Positions 18,920 through 26,813 of a stretch of DNA of 44,103 bases are shown piece by piece. Position numbers and translations under genes: made by a program. The DNA comes from Lentisphaerae bacterium RIFOXYA12_64_32 (lineage in GTDB: Bacteria; Verrucomicrobiota; Lentisphaeria; Oligosphaerales; YB12-FULL-65-16). The notes under the pieces are model-generated. The model was not told where the DNA came from and did no database searches. It was given only the letters and a program-made list of their open reading frames with translations. Position 1 is the first letter of the stretch. Each line of letters starts with the position of its first letter. The stretch spans positions 1 to 44,103 of the forward strand of contig MHBL01000233.1 in assembly GCA_001803235.1 (NCBI GenBank). Direction: 5' to 3'.

Positions 18920-18937
18920 GAACAGACCTGTCTGTTC
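18920..18937. promoter_or_regulatory. Inverted repeat in the leader of the LamG/TIM-barrel gene, candidate operator
   Basis: GAACAGAC and GTCTGTTC are perfect eight-base inverted arms separated by CT. The site is about 65 bases upstream of the start codon at 18855. A weak TTGAAA-17-TACTCT promoter lies further upstream near 18988-19017, so the repeat would fall just downstream of it, a typical repressor position. Confidence 0.45.
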
Positions 18938-19033
18938 GCGCCGCACCCGCCGTCGTGACTCCGAACGCGACTCCCCCGGACGCCAAAAAGAGTAGACCGC
19001 CATTTCGTTGGTTTCAAGTGCGATGTCCGCGGG

Positions 19034-19652
19034 TCAGCGCCCCCAAATGACTGGGGGTGTGCGGTGGGCACGGCGAATGCGGTCGACCGGGGGGCGATCG
19101 AGGCGGCGCACGCGTTCAAGAAAGGCATCCAGGGCGCCGGGGGTCTGCCACTGCACGGCGCCGTATTCGGCGAACGGGTATCGACGCTCGACGGCAGCAC
19201 GCTCTTCGGGCGTGCAAAAGGCGAGGTAGACCAGGCCGGAGGCGTTGGTGTAGTGGCTCAGGAATCGGTTGAGCGGTTCCTGCAGCACCCCTGGCCGGTC
19301 GGGCGACATGCGCAGGCGGACGGCCATCTCGCCGCCGACCGGCTCGGCAAGAGCGATGGCGGCGGTCTGCAGTCGGTCGTAGAGTGCGCGAACCACCGTG
19401 ATGGCGCGCTGCTGCAAGGCGCGGTGGGAGTGGCTCGCCGCCAGTTCCATAGATGGCGGGGCCCAGGCTGTAGCGCGGCGAGCCGGCGGTCTTCTCCAGG
19501 AATCCGCGGACAACCAGCGTCCGGGCAAGGTTGTGCGCGGTGGGCACCTTGAGGCCGAGTACCGCGGCAATGTCATTGAGTCGAATGCCCTGTTCAGCGC
19601 GGGCGACGACCTGGAGCGCCGTGGCCTTGCCTCCGGCCTGGGGCGGCGTACG
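19034..19652 (-). pseudogene. Broken IclR-family transcriptional regulator
   Basis: Read from 19652 downwards, one frame gives an IclR-type winged helix (KATALQVVARAEQ, IRLNDIAAVLGLKVPTAHNL, RTLVVRGFLEK) up to PRYSLGPAIY. At 19447-19448 one extra base (GG where one G would give AIYELAAS) moves the reading to another frame. That second frame continues as the ligand-binding domain (ELAASHSHRALQQRAITVVR, FLSHYTNASGLVYLAFCTPE) to a stop at 19034. The first fragment also lacks a usable start: an in-frame TAA at 19653-19655 precedes it and no ATG, GTG or TTG occurs before the helix-turn-helix. Two lesions argue for real decay, though the single-base indel could be a sequencing error. An intact gene would give about 205 residues from this region, shorter than a full IclR protein (about 250). 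Confidence 0.75.
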
Positions 19653-19737
19653 TTAACGGCCCAACACGGTCGGTACCCGGCCTTGCTGAGTACTGCCTGG
19701 CAGCGCGCCTGTCCACCCGAGCCGTCACGAGGACCGA

Positions 19738-22278
19738 ATGAGTTCCGAGGCTGACAAGATCGTGCAGTATTTCACCGAGGGTCGCCGCGTTTGGCCGGTG
19801 AATCCCGAGCTGGTCGTGAGTCGGCGGTTCTTTGAGATGTGGGAGGACGTGCATAAGCCACGGCCGTTCGCTCTCGACAGCGAGGACCTGACCCTGTGCG
19901 GGCTGCCCATTCACCTGACACCGGATGACGAGCGGATCGGGTCCTACACCTGGGATGGCGCGGAGGCCTGCGCCGCGCTCCAGGTTGAGGGTCGCACGGT
20001 CCGGCAGAAGTTCTTGCTCATGTTCAACGACGGCGAGCCGGTGGTCGAGGAAGGTCCGGCGTTCACTGACGACGGTGACGGCCTGGGCTACGGCGAGCGC
20101 CTGGAAGTGGTGTACGACGTCGTGGCCCTGGTCCGGCGCGAGAACCCCGCGTGCAACGTGCTCGAACTCACCGGCAAGGAGTTCCGGCGTGTCTTGACGG
20201 ACCTTGCGGACGTGCACGAGCGCAAGGTTCTGACCGTCATGCAGCGGCTCGACGTGCCGTTTGTGCGGAAGCTCCTGCGGCGTGCCGTCGAGGACATGGC
20301 GCTGGACGAACTCAGCAACCAGCTCGAGCTGCCGCTCGGCGGCAGTTACGCGGCCGCGCCGGCGCTGACGTCCGCTGCGACGCAGGAAACGGACGTCGAG
20401 GACGAGCCGCCGGCAGGTCTGCAGGTGCCGCGCCGCACGCCGTGGGCCGTGAAGAGCGACCTGGCCTTTCTCGCCCGCGCCTGCCGTCTGGCGACCGAGC
20501 ACGAGAAGACGGTCATCTTCGACCTGCGCCAAGCGGAAGTGCTCGAGGGCTCCACGGCTGCCGTCCTGGTGGTGAAGGTCCCGGTCGATCCGGATGTGCG
20601 CCTGAACGAAGGCGACGAATTGCCCGTGCTGCGCCGTGGCGAGGAGACTCATCTCGGGGCGTTGAACGTCGACCTGCACGACGGGCGTGCGATTTACGGT
20701 CGTCTCGTGTGGAAGGATGAGTGCGTCGGCACGAAGCTGGACGACCGCCTGTACGCGCGGCCGTACCGCAGTCCGACCGGGTTTATGGCCACCTGCATGG
20801 AGGCACTGTGCCAGGAACTGGAAAAGGGCGGCGGCGGCAGTCCCGCATTGCAGGCGGCGCTCGGCCTCGCCGACACGGTGTTCGTGGCCAGCCGCTCTGG
20901 CGGCGCGACGGCGCCGGCGCAACTGGACGAGACGCAGCAGCGCGCGTGGGCGGCGGCGACCGAATCGGGCAACCGCGTCGTGCTGGTGCAAGGGCCGCCC
21001 GGCACGGGCAAGACCAGCGTCATGGAGTGCGTACTGCGCACACTGTGCGAGCAGGGCAACCGCATCCTGGTGACGGCGCCCTCAAACACGGCGGTTGACA
21101 ACATCTGCCGGCGCGTTCTGGATCTGCCCATCCTCCGCTTCGGGGTGCGCCGCACCAGTATGGCCCCGGATATTGCCGATGCCTGCTGGGTCGACGATCT
21201 CGAGCATGTCCGCGGGTTCGCGGAGAAGCGCAAGCAGTTGCAGACCGGCGGTATCTACGCCGGCACCCATGTCGGGTTGCTCAAGAGCGACATTGTGCAG
21301 CGTGACCTGGCCAAGAACGGCTTTTTCGGCGCGGTGGTCTTCGACGAGGCAGGCATGACGCACCCGGAGGAGTTCCTGCTGTGCGCGGCGATGGGAGGGC
21401 GGGTCATTCTGTTTGGCGACCACCAGCAGTTGCCGCCATTCCCCATGCCGGACACGGTGCTGGCGCAACTCCGCCAGGAGCAGGCGCCGGTGCCGCGGGC
21501 GTGGTGGAGTTTTCAGAGCGACAGCGCGCTGCAGTGGTTGGCCGAGCAACGCAACTTCCCGGTGGTCCTGCTGCAACGCTCGTATCGCTGCCAGAATCCG
21601 CGCCTGATGCGCTTTGCGTCCACGTTGTTCTACGACGCGCGCGTCCGGACGAGCGAACGGGCCGAGTACTACCGCATGTCTTTTGCCGAGCGGCAGTTGC
21701 GCTACCCGCCATCCACACTGCGTCTGCTCTCGACCAGTGCTTTGCCCGGGAAGATGCGCGGTGAGGTTCTGACGCTGGAAGGCAGCAAGCCTGGGCTCGA
21801 GAACCCACTCGAGGCGTGCATTTGCGCCGACGTCGTGCGCGAGTTGCTCAAGCGCTACCCGCCTCACGAGATCACGGTGATCACGCCGTACCGCCGCCAG
21901 GCCCGGCGCATCCGGCGGTTGTTGCGCGAAATGCAGGCCGCCGGGACACTCGGTGCCGACGGGGTCTCCGCCGAACAGTGGGACACGTTCCTTGCCAAGC
22001 GGATCTCGACCGTGGACAGCTTCCAGGGCGGTGAGAGCGATGCGGTGGTGATCAGCTACGTTCGCAGCAACGCGGACGGGAGCATCGGCTTCATCGACGA
22101 TCCCAACCGGGTAAACGTTGCGCATACGCGCAGCCGCCGTGAAATGATCGTGATCGGCGACCTGGATTTCCTCTGCCGCCAGGCGCGCAACAACGTCTTC
22201 CGTCGCCTCGAACGCGCCGTCCGCCGTGACGGCGAGCTGGTCCAGGTGACCCCGGAGATGGTGAAGCAATGGGCATGA
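19738..22278 (+). CDS. Superfamily 1 (Upf1/Dna2-like) DNA/RNA helicase
   Basis: 846 residues. All SF1 motifs are visible: Q-motif region ETQQRAW, Walker A GPPGTGKTS (about residue 421), Ia TAPSNTAVDN, Walker B VVFDEAGM, III GDHQQLPPF, IV RSYRCQNPRLM, V TVDSFQGGESDAVV and VI NVAHTRSRREMIVIGD. The first 400 residues form a long N-terminal region with no domain I can name; it is not a known nuclease. SF1B enzymes unwind nucleic acid 5' to 3'; the role of this stand-alone version is unknown. ATG at 19738 has GAGGA upstream. It is divergent from the broken IclR gene and convergent with tcdA, so no functional partner is implied. Confidence 0.88.
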   Translation: MSSEADKIVQYFTEGRRVWPVNPELVVSRRFFEMWEDVHKPRPFALDSEDLTLCGLPIHLTPDDERIGSYTWDGAEACAALQVEGRTVRQKFLLMFNDGEPVVEEGPAFTDDGDGLGYGERLEVVYDVVALVRRENPACNVLELTGKEFRRVLTDLADVHERKVLTVMQRLDVPFVRKLLRRAVEDMALDELSNQLELPLGGSYAAAPALTSAATQETDVEDEPPAGLQVPRRTPWAVKSDLAFLARACRLATEHEKTVIFDLRQAEVLEGSTAAVLVVKVPVDPDVRLNEGDELPVLRRGEETHLGALNVDLHDGRAIYGRLVWKDECVGTKLDDRLYARPYRSPTGFMATCMEALCQELEKGGGGSPALQAALGLADTVFVASRSGGATAPAQLDETQQRAWAAATESGNRVVLVQGPPGTGKTSVMECVLRTLCEQGNRILVTAPSNTAVDNICRRVLDLPILRFGVRRTSMAPDIADACWVDDLEHVRGFAEKRKQLQTGGIYAGTHVGLLKSDIVQRDLAKNGFFGAVVFDEAGMTHPEEFLLCAAMGGRVILFGDHQQLPPFPMPDTVLAQLRQEQAPVPRAWWSFQSDSALQWLAEQRNFPVVLLQRSYRCQNPRLMRFASTLFYDARVRTSERAEYYRMSFAERQLRYPPSTLRLLSTSALPGKMRGEVLTLEGSKPGLENPLEACICADVVRELLKRYPPHEITVITPYRRQARRIRRLLREMQAAGTLGADGVSAEQWDTFLAKRISTVDSFQGGESDAVVISYVRSNADGSIGFIDDPNRVNVAHTRSRREMIVIGDLDFLCRQARNNVFRRLERAVRRDGELVQVTPEMVKQWA

Positions 22279-22347
22279 GGGGGAAGCGCGGAGCACGGAG
22301 CACGGAGGAAGAGGTTTCAGGTGTCAGGTTTCAGGGGAGGGACGCGA

Positions 22348-22496
22348 GGCTTGTAGTACCGCGTTTACGCGGTCCGGGTTGCGCGTGGCCGGCGCGGGAA
22401 ACTCCGGGACCGTTACGACTGGCGTTGACTCGGGCGAACGCACGTGTGGGGAGAATCGGTGCTTTTCCGGACCGCCTGAAGGCGGGAGTACGAACC
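22348..22496. repeat. Hairpin repeat family C, copy 1 (paired)
   Basis: Left unit 22348-22390 carries hairpin CCGCGTTTACGCGG (22359-22372) flanked by TTGTAGTA and GTCCGGGTTG. Right unit 22467-22496, inverted, carries CCGCCTGAAGGCGG (22472-22485) flanked by GTCCGG and GTAC-type borders on the other strand. The left unit matches the copy at 26665-26707 at 42 of 43 positions in inverse orientation. It lies between the convergent helicase and tcdA genes. A tract of TCAGGT words precedes it (about 22316-22336). Confidence 0.82.
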
Positions 22497-22521
22497 TGGG
22501 GACGCGACCGTCGACGCCTTC

Positions 22522-23355
22522 TCACGCGGTCGGGGGTGCATGCGAAGGTGCAGATGCCGGCGGTGCTGCGGAATCCGTACACGGCACGCGACGGCACACG
22601 TCCTGGATAACCAACCCCGCCAGGACCAGGCCAAAGGTTGCGGCGACGTGAGCGAGCGTGCCGTTGATGCGGGCCTTGCCGAGGCAGAGATTCTCTTCGT
22701 CCTTGTCCGGGCAGACGCAGACGGCGCTGCCGCAGAAGGTGCGGCCGCGGTTCACGCCCGGCGGTTCCTCGCTGTAGACGCAGGTAAACTCGCGCGTCTC
22801 GTTCTGTTCGCGCAAGCGTCGTCGCACAACGCGGGCCAGCGGGCAGTTCCGCGTCCGGTTGATGGGTGCGGTGCGGATCTGGGTAGGGTCGAACTTGACG
22901 GCCGCACCCATGGACGAGTAAAGCGTCACGCCGGCGTCCAGGCTGCGGCGGATGAGCAGGACCTTGTTGCTCAGCGTGTCGATGGCGTCGAGCACGTAGT
23001 CGAACGACGCGAGGTCGAACCCGTCACAGGTGTTGTCGTCGTACCGGACTTTCAACGCGACGACGTCGGCGGCTGGGTGGACTTCGAGAAGGCGCTTGCG
23101 AAGCTCTTCAGCCTTGGGTTTGCCGACATTGGCGGTGGTGGCTTGAATCTGCCGGTTCACGTTGGTGGCGCAGATGACGTCAGGATCGACCATCGTCAGG
23201 TGTCCGATCCCGGTGCGGATCAGGCTCTCCGCGCACCAACTCCCCACGCCGCCGACACCCAAAAGGATGACGCGGGTCGCGGCCAGGCGCGCCATCGTCT
23301 CCTTGCCTACGAGCAGTTCGGTGCGGTTGAAAATGTGTCGAGAGGCGGAACTCAT
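22522..23355 (-). CDS. tcdA: tRNA threonylcarbamoyladenosine dehydratase (TcdA/CsdL, ThiF-MoeB fold)
   Basis: 277 residues, close to the usual 270. The N-terminal Rossmann motif GVGGVGSWCAESLIRTGIG, then DPDVICATNVNRQ, the KAEELRKRL segment, YVLDAIDTLSNK and the FDPTQIRTAPI region match the TcdA branch of E1-like enzymes. Family role: ATP-dependent cyclisation of t6A37 to ct6A in tRNAs reading ANN codons. The C-terminal part has several Cys (VCVCPDKDEENLC), which may bind metal and is longer than in the E. coli protein. ATG at 23355 has GGAAGG upstream. The gene stands alone, convergent with the helicase. Confidence 0.85.
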   Translation of the reverse strand: MSSASRHIFNRTELLVGKETMARLAATRVILLGVGGVGSWCAESLIRTGIGHLTMVDPDVICATNVNRQIQATTANVGKPKAEELRKRLLEVHPAADVVALKVRYDDNTCDGFDLASFDYVLDAIDTLSNKVLLIRRSLDAGVTLYSSMGAAVKFDPTQIRTAPINRTRNCPLARVVRRRLREQNETREFTCVYSEEPPGVNRGRTFCGSAVCVCPDKDEENLCLGKARINGTLAHVAATFGLVLAGLVIQDVCRRVPCTDSAAPPASAPSHAPPTA

Positions 23356-23476
23356 GCGATTCCTTCCTGCAGTCCTCCGAAATGTACACCAAGTCCGTGA
23401 CAAAGCGTGCGGGGACGTGTGCGAGGTCATCCTTTCGACTTGGGCGATAAGCCCGGCAGGCCGCAATCGAAGCAGG

Positions 23477-23559
23477 GCAAGGCTCCAGCCTTGCAGTCCC
23501 CGCGCAGGGTGAGAAGCCTTGCGCGGATCGGGAACGGGACAGCAAGGCTGGAGCCTTGC
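23477..23559. repeat. Hairpin repeat family A, copy 2
   Basis: GCAAGGCTCCAGCCTTGC (23477-23494) and GCAAGGCTGGAGCCTTGC (23542-23559) are perfect reverse complements, and each is itself an eight-base-stem hairpin with a two-base loop. The 47-base separation equals that of the copy at 10233-10315. Similarity to copy 1 continues through TACTTTGCGGAG and CGTGG to about 23600. Confidence 0.85.
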
Positions 23560-23597
23560 TGCTACTTTGCGGAGCACCATCGTACCGAACCGTGGCC

Positions 23598-23666
23598 CGG
23601 CGCGTCCCGCGCCGAAACGGGGTGCGTCCGCCGCGGCGGATTCCCGGCCGAGGGCCTCGGGCCGGG
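23598..23666. repeat. Cluster of three GC-rich hairpins
   Basis: CGGCGCGTCCCGCGCCG (23598-23614, seven-base stem), the self-complementary CCGCCGCGGCGG (about 23628-23639) and a CCCGGCCGAG/CTCGGGCCGGG stem (23643-23666) follow one another directly after repeat A. They may be a further extension of that element. Confidence 0.6.
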
Positions 23667-23766
23667 ACGGCCCCGAGCACCCTGCCACGGTCCCGGAGGT
23701 CCCGCGCCACTGCCGGCTGCGGCGGACAACCGCTTGGTTTTGTGGCGTCGTTGGCGGGCTTCGCAA

Positions 23767-26643
23767 TTACGGTTTCCACTCGCGCGGTGCGGTGCGGCGG
23801 AAGCATGTAGAGGTCAGAACGCGGCCGGACTCGAGTTCGGAGACGACCTGCAATTCGTACTCGGCGCCGGGTGTCAGGTCCGGCAACAGGACCCACGCCT
23901 TCTGGTGCAGGCCGGGCTGGAGCTGGCGTTGCCAGAGGGCCTTTCCCGTCTCGCGGTACCGCACGCTGTGCACGGCCCGCTCCGGAGTCTGCCACACGAC
24001 GCGGGCCGGGATGCCGACCACCGTCATCTCGAGGCGGCCGTGGTAGGCGAAGGCGTCGACCGACTCCGGTGTAAGGGACTCGACCGTCTGAGATGCGGGT
24101 GCGGAGTTTGCACCATCACCATCCGAAGAGAGCAGCAGCGCCCGGCCGTTCCAGGCGGGAGTCTCCCCGGCGCTGCCGAGCAGCGCTTGCAGCGCGGCCG
24201 AGGGATTCCCGTCGCTGGCAAAGAAGCGTCGGGGTTTGCCGTCGCGGCTTGGCCCGGACCAGCACAGGAACCGTCCGTCGCTTGCGGCGGCCGGTTCGAT
24301 CGTCACGGTGTGCGCCTGGTCTTCGCGCCCGGCGAACTCCAGAACGGTCGTGCCGTTGTCCTCGCGCATCGTGTGGCGCAGGGCTGGGGTTGCGCCGCCA
24401 GGTCCGATGTGGATCAAGGTCACGAAGCGCAAGGGAAGGGCGCCGGTTTGTGTGGCGGAGATTCGGTGTACGGACTTGTTGTACCCGGGCACTGGGAGGG
24501 CGTCGGTCGTGAGTTGGTGGGTGGCCGAAACGACCGTTGCCGTTGCCGTGGTGCCCGCAACCGCGACCGTGCCGTTGTCCAGTTTCGGGACCCGTTCGTC
24601 GCTGAGTGCCTGCCACAGCAGGCTGGCGTCGCCGGGGCCCTCGACGTCGTCGACCACCAGCATCCAGTCGGGCTTAATGAACAGCAGACGCCGCCGCGAC
24701 AGGTAACGGACCGACCCGGCGTGCCAGGCGCGGTGATCGACGTCCAGGTAGTCGAGCGACTCGGACGTGAACCAGTTCCGCAGCGATCCGGCAACCCGGT
24801 CCATGTCGGCGCCCTCGATGAGGACCTGGTTGGCCTGGCGCGGCGTGCGGCAGAAACCCTCGGGAAACCCGAGCATGTACGACTCGAAGCCGAGTTGCTT
24901 GGGGAGGAGCGGTTCACCGCCGGCGTACAGATTAAGACCGAGCATTTCCCAGCCGGAGTGGAAGACGCGGTCCGAACCCCGGTATGCCAGGCCGATGACG
25001 GTGGCGTCGTTCTCCCAGCCACTGCGCATGACGACCCAGCCAGGTTCGGGGAGAATGTGTGACTGGGCGCTAGGCCGGATCGGTTCCATGGCGCGGTAGC
25101 GCGCGGCGGCTGAGGCTGGGGCCTCGGGATGGAGCAGGCGCGCACCGGTATCGATGAAGTCGTCGGGGGCTGCGCCGGCGAAGTACTTGAAGCGTCCGTC
25201 GAGGAACGCCAGCGCGGCCCAGCGGCATTCGCTGGTGACGCCGAGGCCGCCCCGGTGTGTGTCGCCGAACGGGATTCCCTCGCCGCCCGGCCGGGCGATC
25301 TTCAGGAACATCTCGTGCAGGCGCAGCAGGTTGCGGTCGAACCGCGGCGGCAGGGGCAGGCGGTTCTCGATGAAGAGTCCGTAGCAGTAAGCCATTTGAC
25401 CGGCAACCTGCCGGGCATAGCTCAGCGAGTACTCGTCGAATCCGGAATCGGGCATGACGACCCAGTCGCCATGCACGCCGATGCTGCGCGTCGCGTGGTC
25501 GAGCCAGTCCGCGGACTCCGCAAACTCCGGGAAGTGCACGGCGATGGCGAGCAGGCCTTGAAGTTGATACAGCAGCCAGTTGCCGGATCCGAACGGACTG
25601 TACGGCAACCACGGTCCCGGTGGCGTGGTGGTGTAGCGCAGGAACCGGCCACGTTCCAGCATCGCCTTGAGGAAGTTCAGGTGGTCTGCGTCGTGCCAGT
25701 CAGGGGAGTCGTGGACCATGGCATAGGCTTCGACCAGTGCGGGCGTGAAGGCGCCGGCGACCAGCGTCTTCCACGGCGCACCGCTGTCGCCGCAGCGCCG
25801 GGGCTTGTTCAGCGGCGGGCGGCAGACGTGGTAGAACGGTTCGAAGGCGTCGCGGACGGCGCGCGCCCACTTGGCGTCATTCGTGGCCCAGTAGGCGGCT
25901 GCCCAGCGGTGCATGTCCAACTGCGGCCCATAGCCCCAGGCAAAGTAGGTGCTCTTGAGTTTCCCCGCAGCGTCGAAATACGTGTCATAGGCGCGTTGCT
26001 CGCCACCCGGCGGACGGGTCTGTGCGCGGGTCCGAATGCCCCAATTGAGCCGGGCGACGAAGTCCGGGAACTTCGCCCGTGCGTGTGCGGCCAGGTCCGT
26101 CGGTGTCCGGAGGCGCTCACGCAGGTCAGGCCGGAGCGCATCGAGCAGTTCCTGGTCCGTGAGTTCACGACGGAACGGCACGGTCCCGTCCTTCACGAAT
26201 GCGTTGTAATGTTCCTGTTTGACGAAGCGGCCGGCGATGTCTGCGCCGCCTTCGACAGGGGTTTCCGGCAAAGCCTCACCCGGTGGGTACGGCCCGGAGT
26301 AGATCTCGGGCATTTCCGGCCGCGTCGACCGGACCCGGATGTTCTCGTCGCGGCTGAAGTCGGGCATGGACAAGTTCGCGGCTGGGACCACGGCAGCCTC
26401 CTTTCCGGCGTCAACGGTGGCGGGCGTCGCATTCTGGCCCCGCGAAGGGGCGGTGGCGAACAGGAGTGTGGAGGTGAGGACCGCTGCTCGCGTTGCCGTT
26501 CGCAGATGACGGGCGAGGGCTGTAGCCGTCGCGACATGGCCAGGGGCGCCGGTACGCGGGGGCGCCAACGTACCATCACGGTGCCGCATCAGAACGTGTG
26601 TGCGCTGACCGGCGGTGACGGCCCTTGCTCGTGGTCGTGCCAT
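23767..26643 (-). CDS. Secreted heparinase II/III-family polysaccharide lyase-like protein
   Basis: Up to 958 residues. A signal peptide is visible as LRTATRAAVLTSTLLFATAP then SRGQ. Residues about 150-480 form the alpha-helical toroid of alginate/heparinoid lyases (GNWLLYQLQGLLAIAVHFPE, FDEYSLSYARQVAGQMAYCY). Residues about 520-760 form the heparinase II/III-like beta sandwich (WVVMRSGWENDATVIGLAYR, FHSGWEMLGLNLYAGGE). A fibronectin-III-like domain closes the protein. Family role: beta-elimination of uronate polysaccharides; the substrate cannot be assigned. The start is uncertain: ATG 26643 lies beside a family C repeat with no good ribosome site, and ATG 26589 would still keep the signal peptide. 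Last gene of the cluster read from 31061, 170 bases after the isomerase-like gene. Confidence 0.82.
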   Translation of the reverse strand: MARPRARAVTAGQRTHVLMRHRDGTLAPPRTGAPGHVATATALARHLRTATRAAVLTSTLLFATAPSRGQNATPATVDAGKEAAVVPAANLSMPDFSRDENIRVRSTRPEMPEIYSGPYPPGEALPETPVEGGADIAGRFVKQEHYNAFVKDGTVPFRRELTDQELLDALRPDLRERLRTPTDLAAHARAKFPDFVARLNWGIRTRAQTRPPGGEQRAYDTYFDAAGKLKSTYFAWGYGPQLDMHRWAAAYWATNDAKWARAVRDAFEPFYHVCRPPLNKPRRCGDSGAPWKTLVAGAFTPALVEAYAMVHDSPDWHDADHLNFLKAMLERGRFLRYTTTPPGPWLPYSPFGSGNWLLYQLQGLLAIAVHFPEFAESADWLDHATRSIGVHGDWVVMPDSGFDEYSLSYARQVAGQMAYCYGLFIENRLPLPPRFDRNLLRLHEMFLKIARPGGEGIPFGDTHRGGLGVTSECRWAALAFLDGRFKYFAGAAPDDFIDTGARLLHPEAPASAAARYRAMEPIRPSAQSHILPEPGWVVMRSGWENDATVIGLAYRGSDRVFHSGWEMLGLNLYAGGEPLLPKQLGFESYMLGFPEGFCRTPRQANQVLIEGADMDRVAGSLRNWFTSESLDYLDVDHRAWHAGSVRYLSRRRLLFIKPDWMLVVDDVEGPGDASLLWQALSDERVPKLDNGTVAVAGTTATATVVSATHQLTTDALPVPGYNKSVHRISATQTGALPLRFVTLIHIGPGGATPALRHTMREDNGTTVLEFAGREDQAHTVTIEPAAASDGRFLCWSGPSRDGKPRRFFASDGNPSAALQALLGSAGETPAWNGRALLLSSDGDGANSAPASQTVESLTPESVDAFAYHGRLEMTVVGIPARVVWQTPERAVHSVRYRETGKALWQRQLQPGLHQKAWVLLPDLTPGAEYELQVVSELESGRVLTSTCFRRTAPREWKP

Positions 26644-26664
26644 CAGGCGGTCTCTGTCTCCCGT

Positions 26665-26707
26665 GGCCACGCGCAACCCGGACCGCGTAAACGCGGAACT
26701 ACAAGCC
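26665..26707. repeat. Hairpin repeat family C, copy 2
   Basis: On the minus strand this matches 22348-22390 at 42 of 43 positions, including hairpin CCGCGTTTACGCGG. A weaker second arm (GACCGCCTGATGGC on the minus strand) reaches the proposed start codon of the heparinase-type gene at 26643. Confidence 0.82.
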
Positions 26708-26813
26708 TTGTGTCGCGCGCCGTGACGTCGCAGATACATGCACCGCGGGTTCCCTATTCCTAGTCTGATACCGATGCATTGGCGCGGGACCCGCGAAGGC
26801 GGCGTCCGCCCAC

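Larger units (their letters stand above)
23356..23766. other. Hairpin-rich spacer between tcdA and the heparinase-type gene
   Basis: This 411-base region has no supported gene. It contains repeat family A copy 2 (23477-23559) and further hairpins at 23598-23666. Plus-strand open frames crossing it continue antisense through the lyase gene and are GC shadows. Confidence 0.6.

Noticed and set aside
19738..22278. Helicase as part of an anti-phage defence system
   Set aside because: No nuclease, methylase, sensor or other defence partner lies beside it. The neighbours are a broken IclR gene and tcdA on the other strand.
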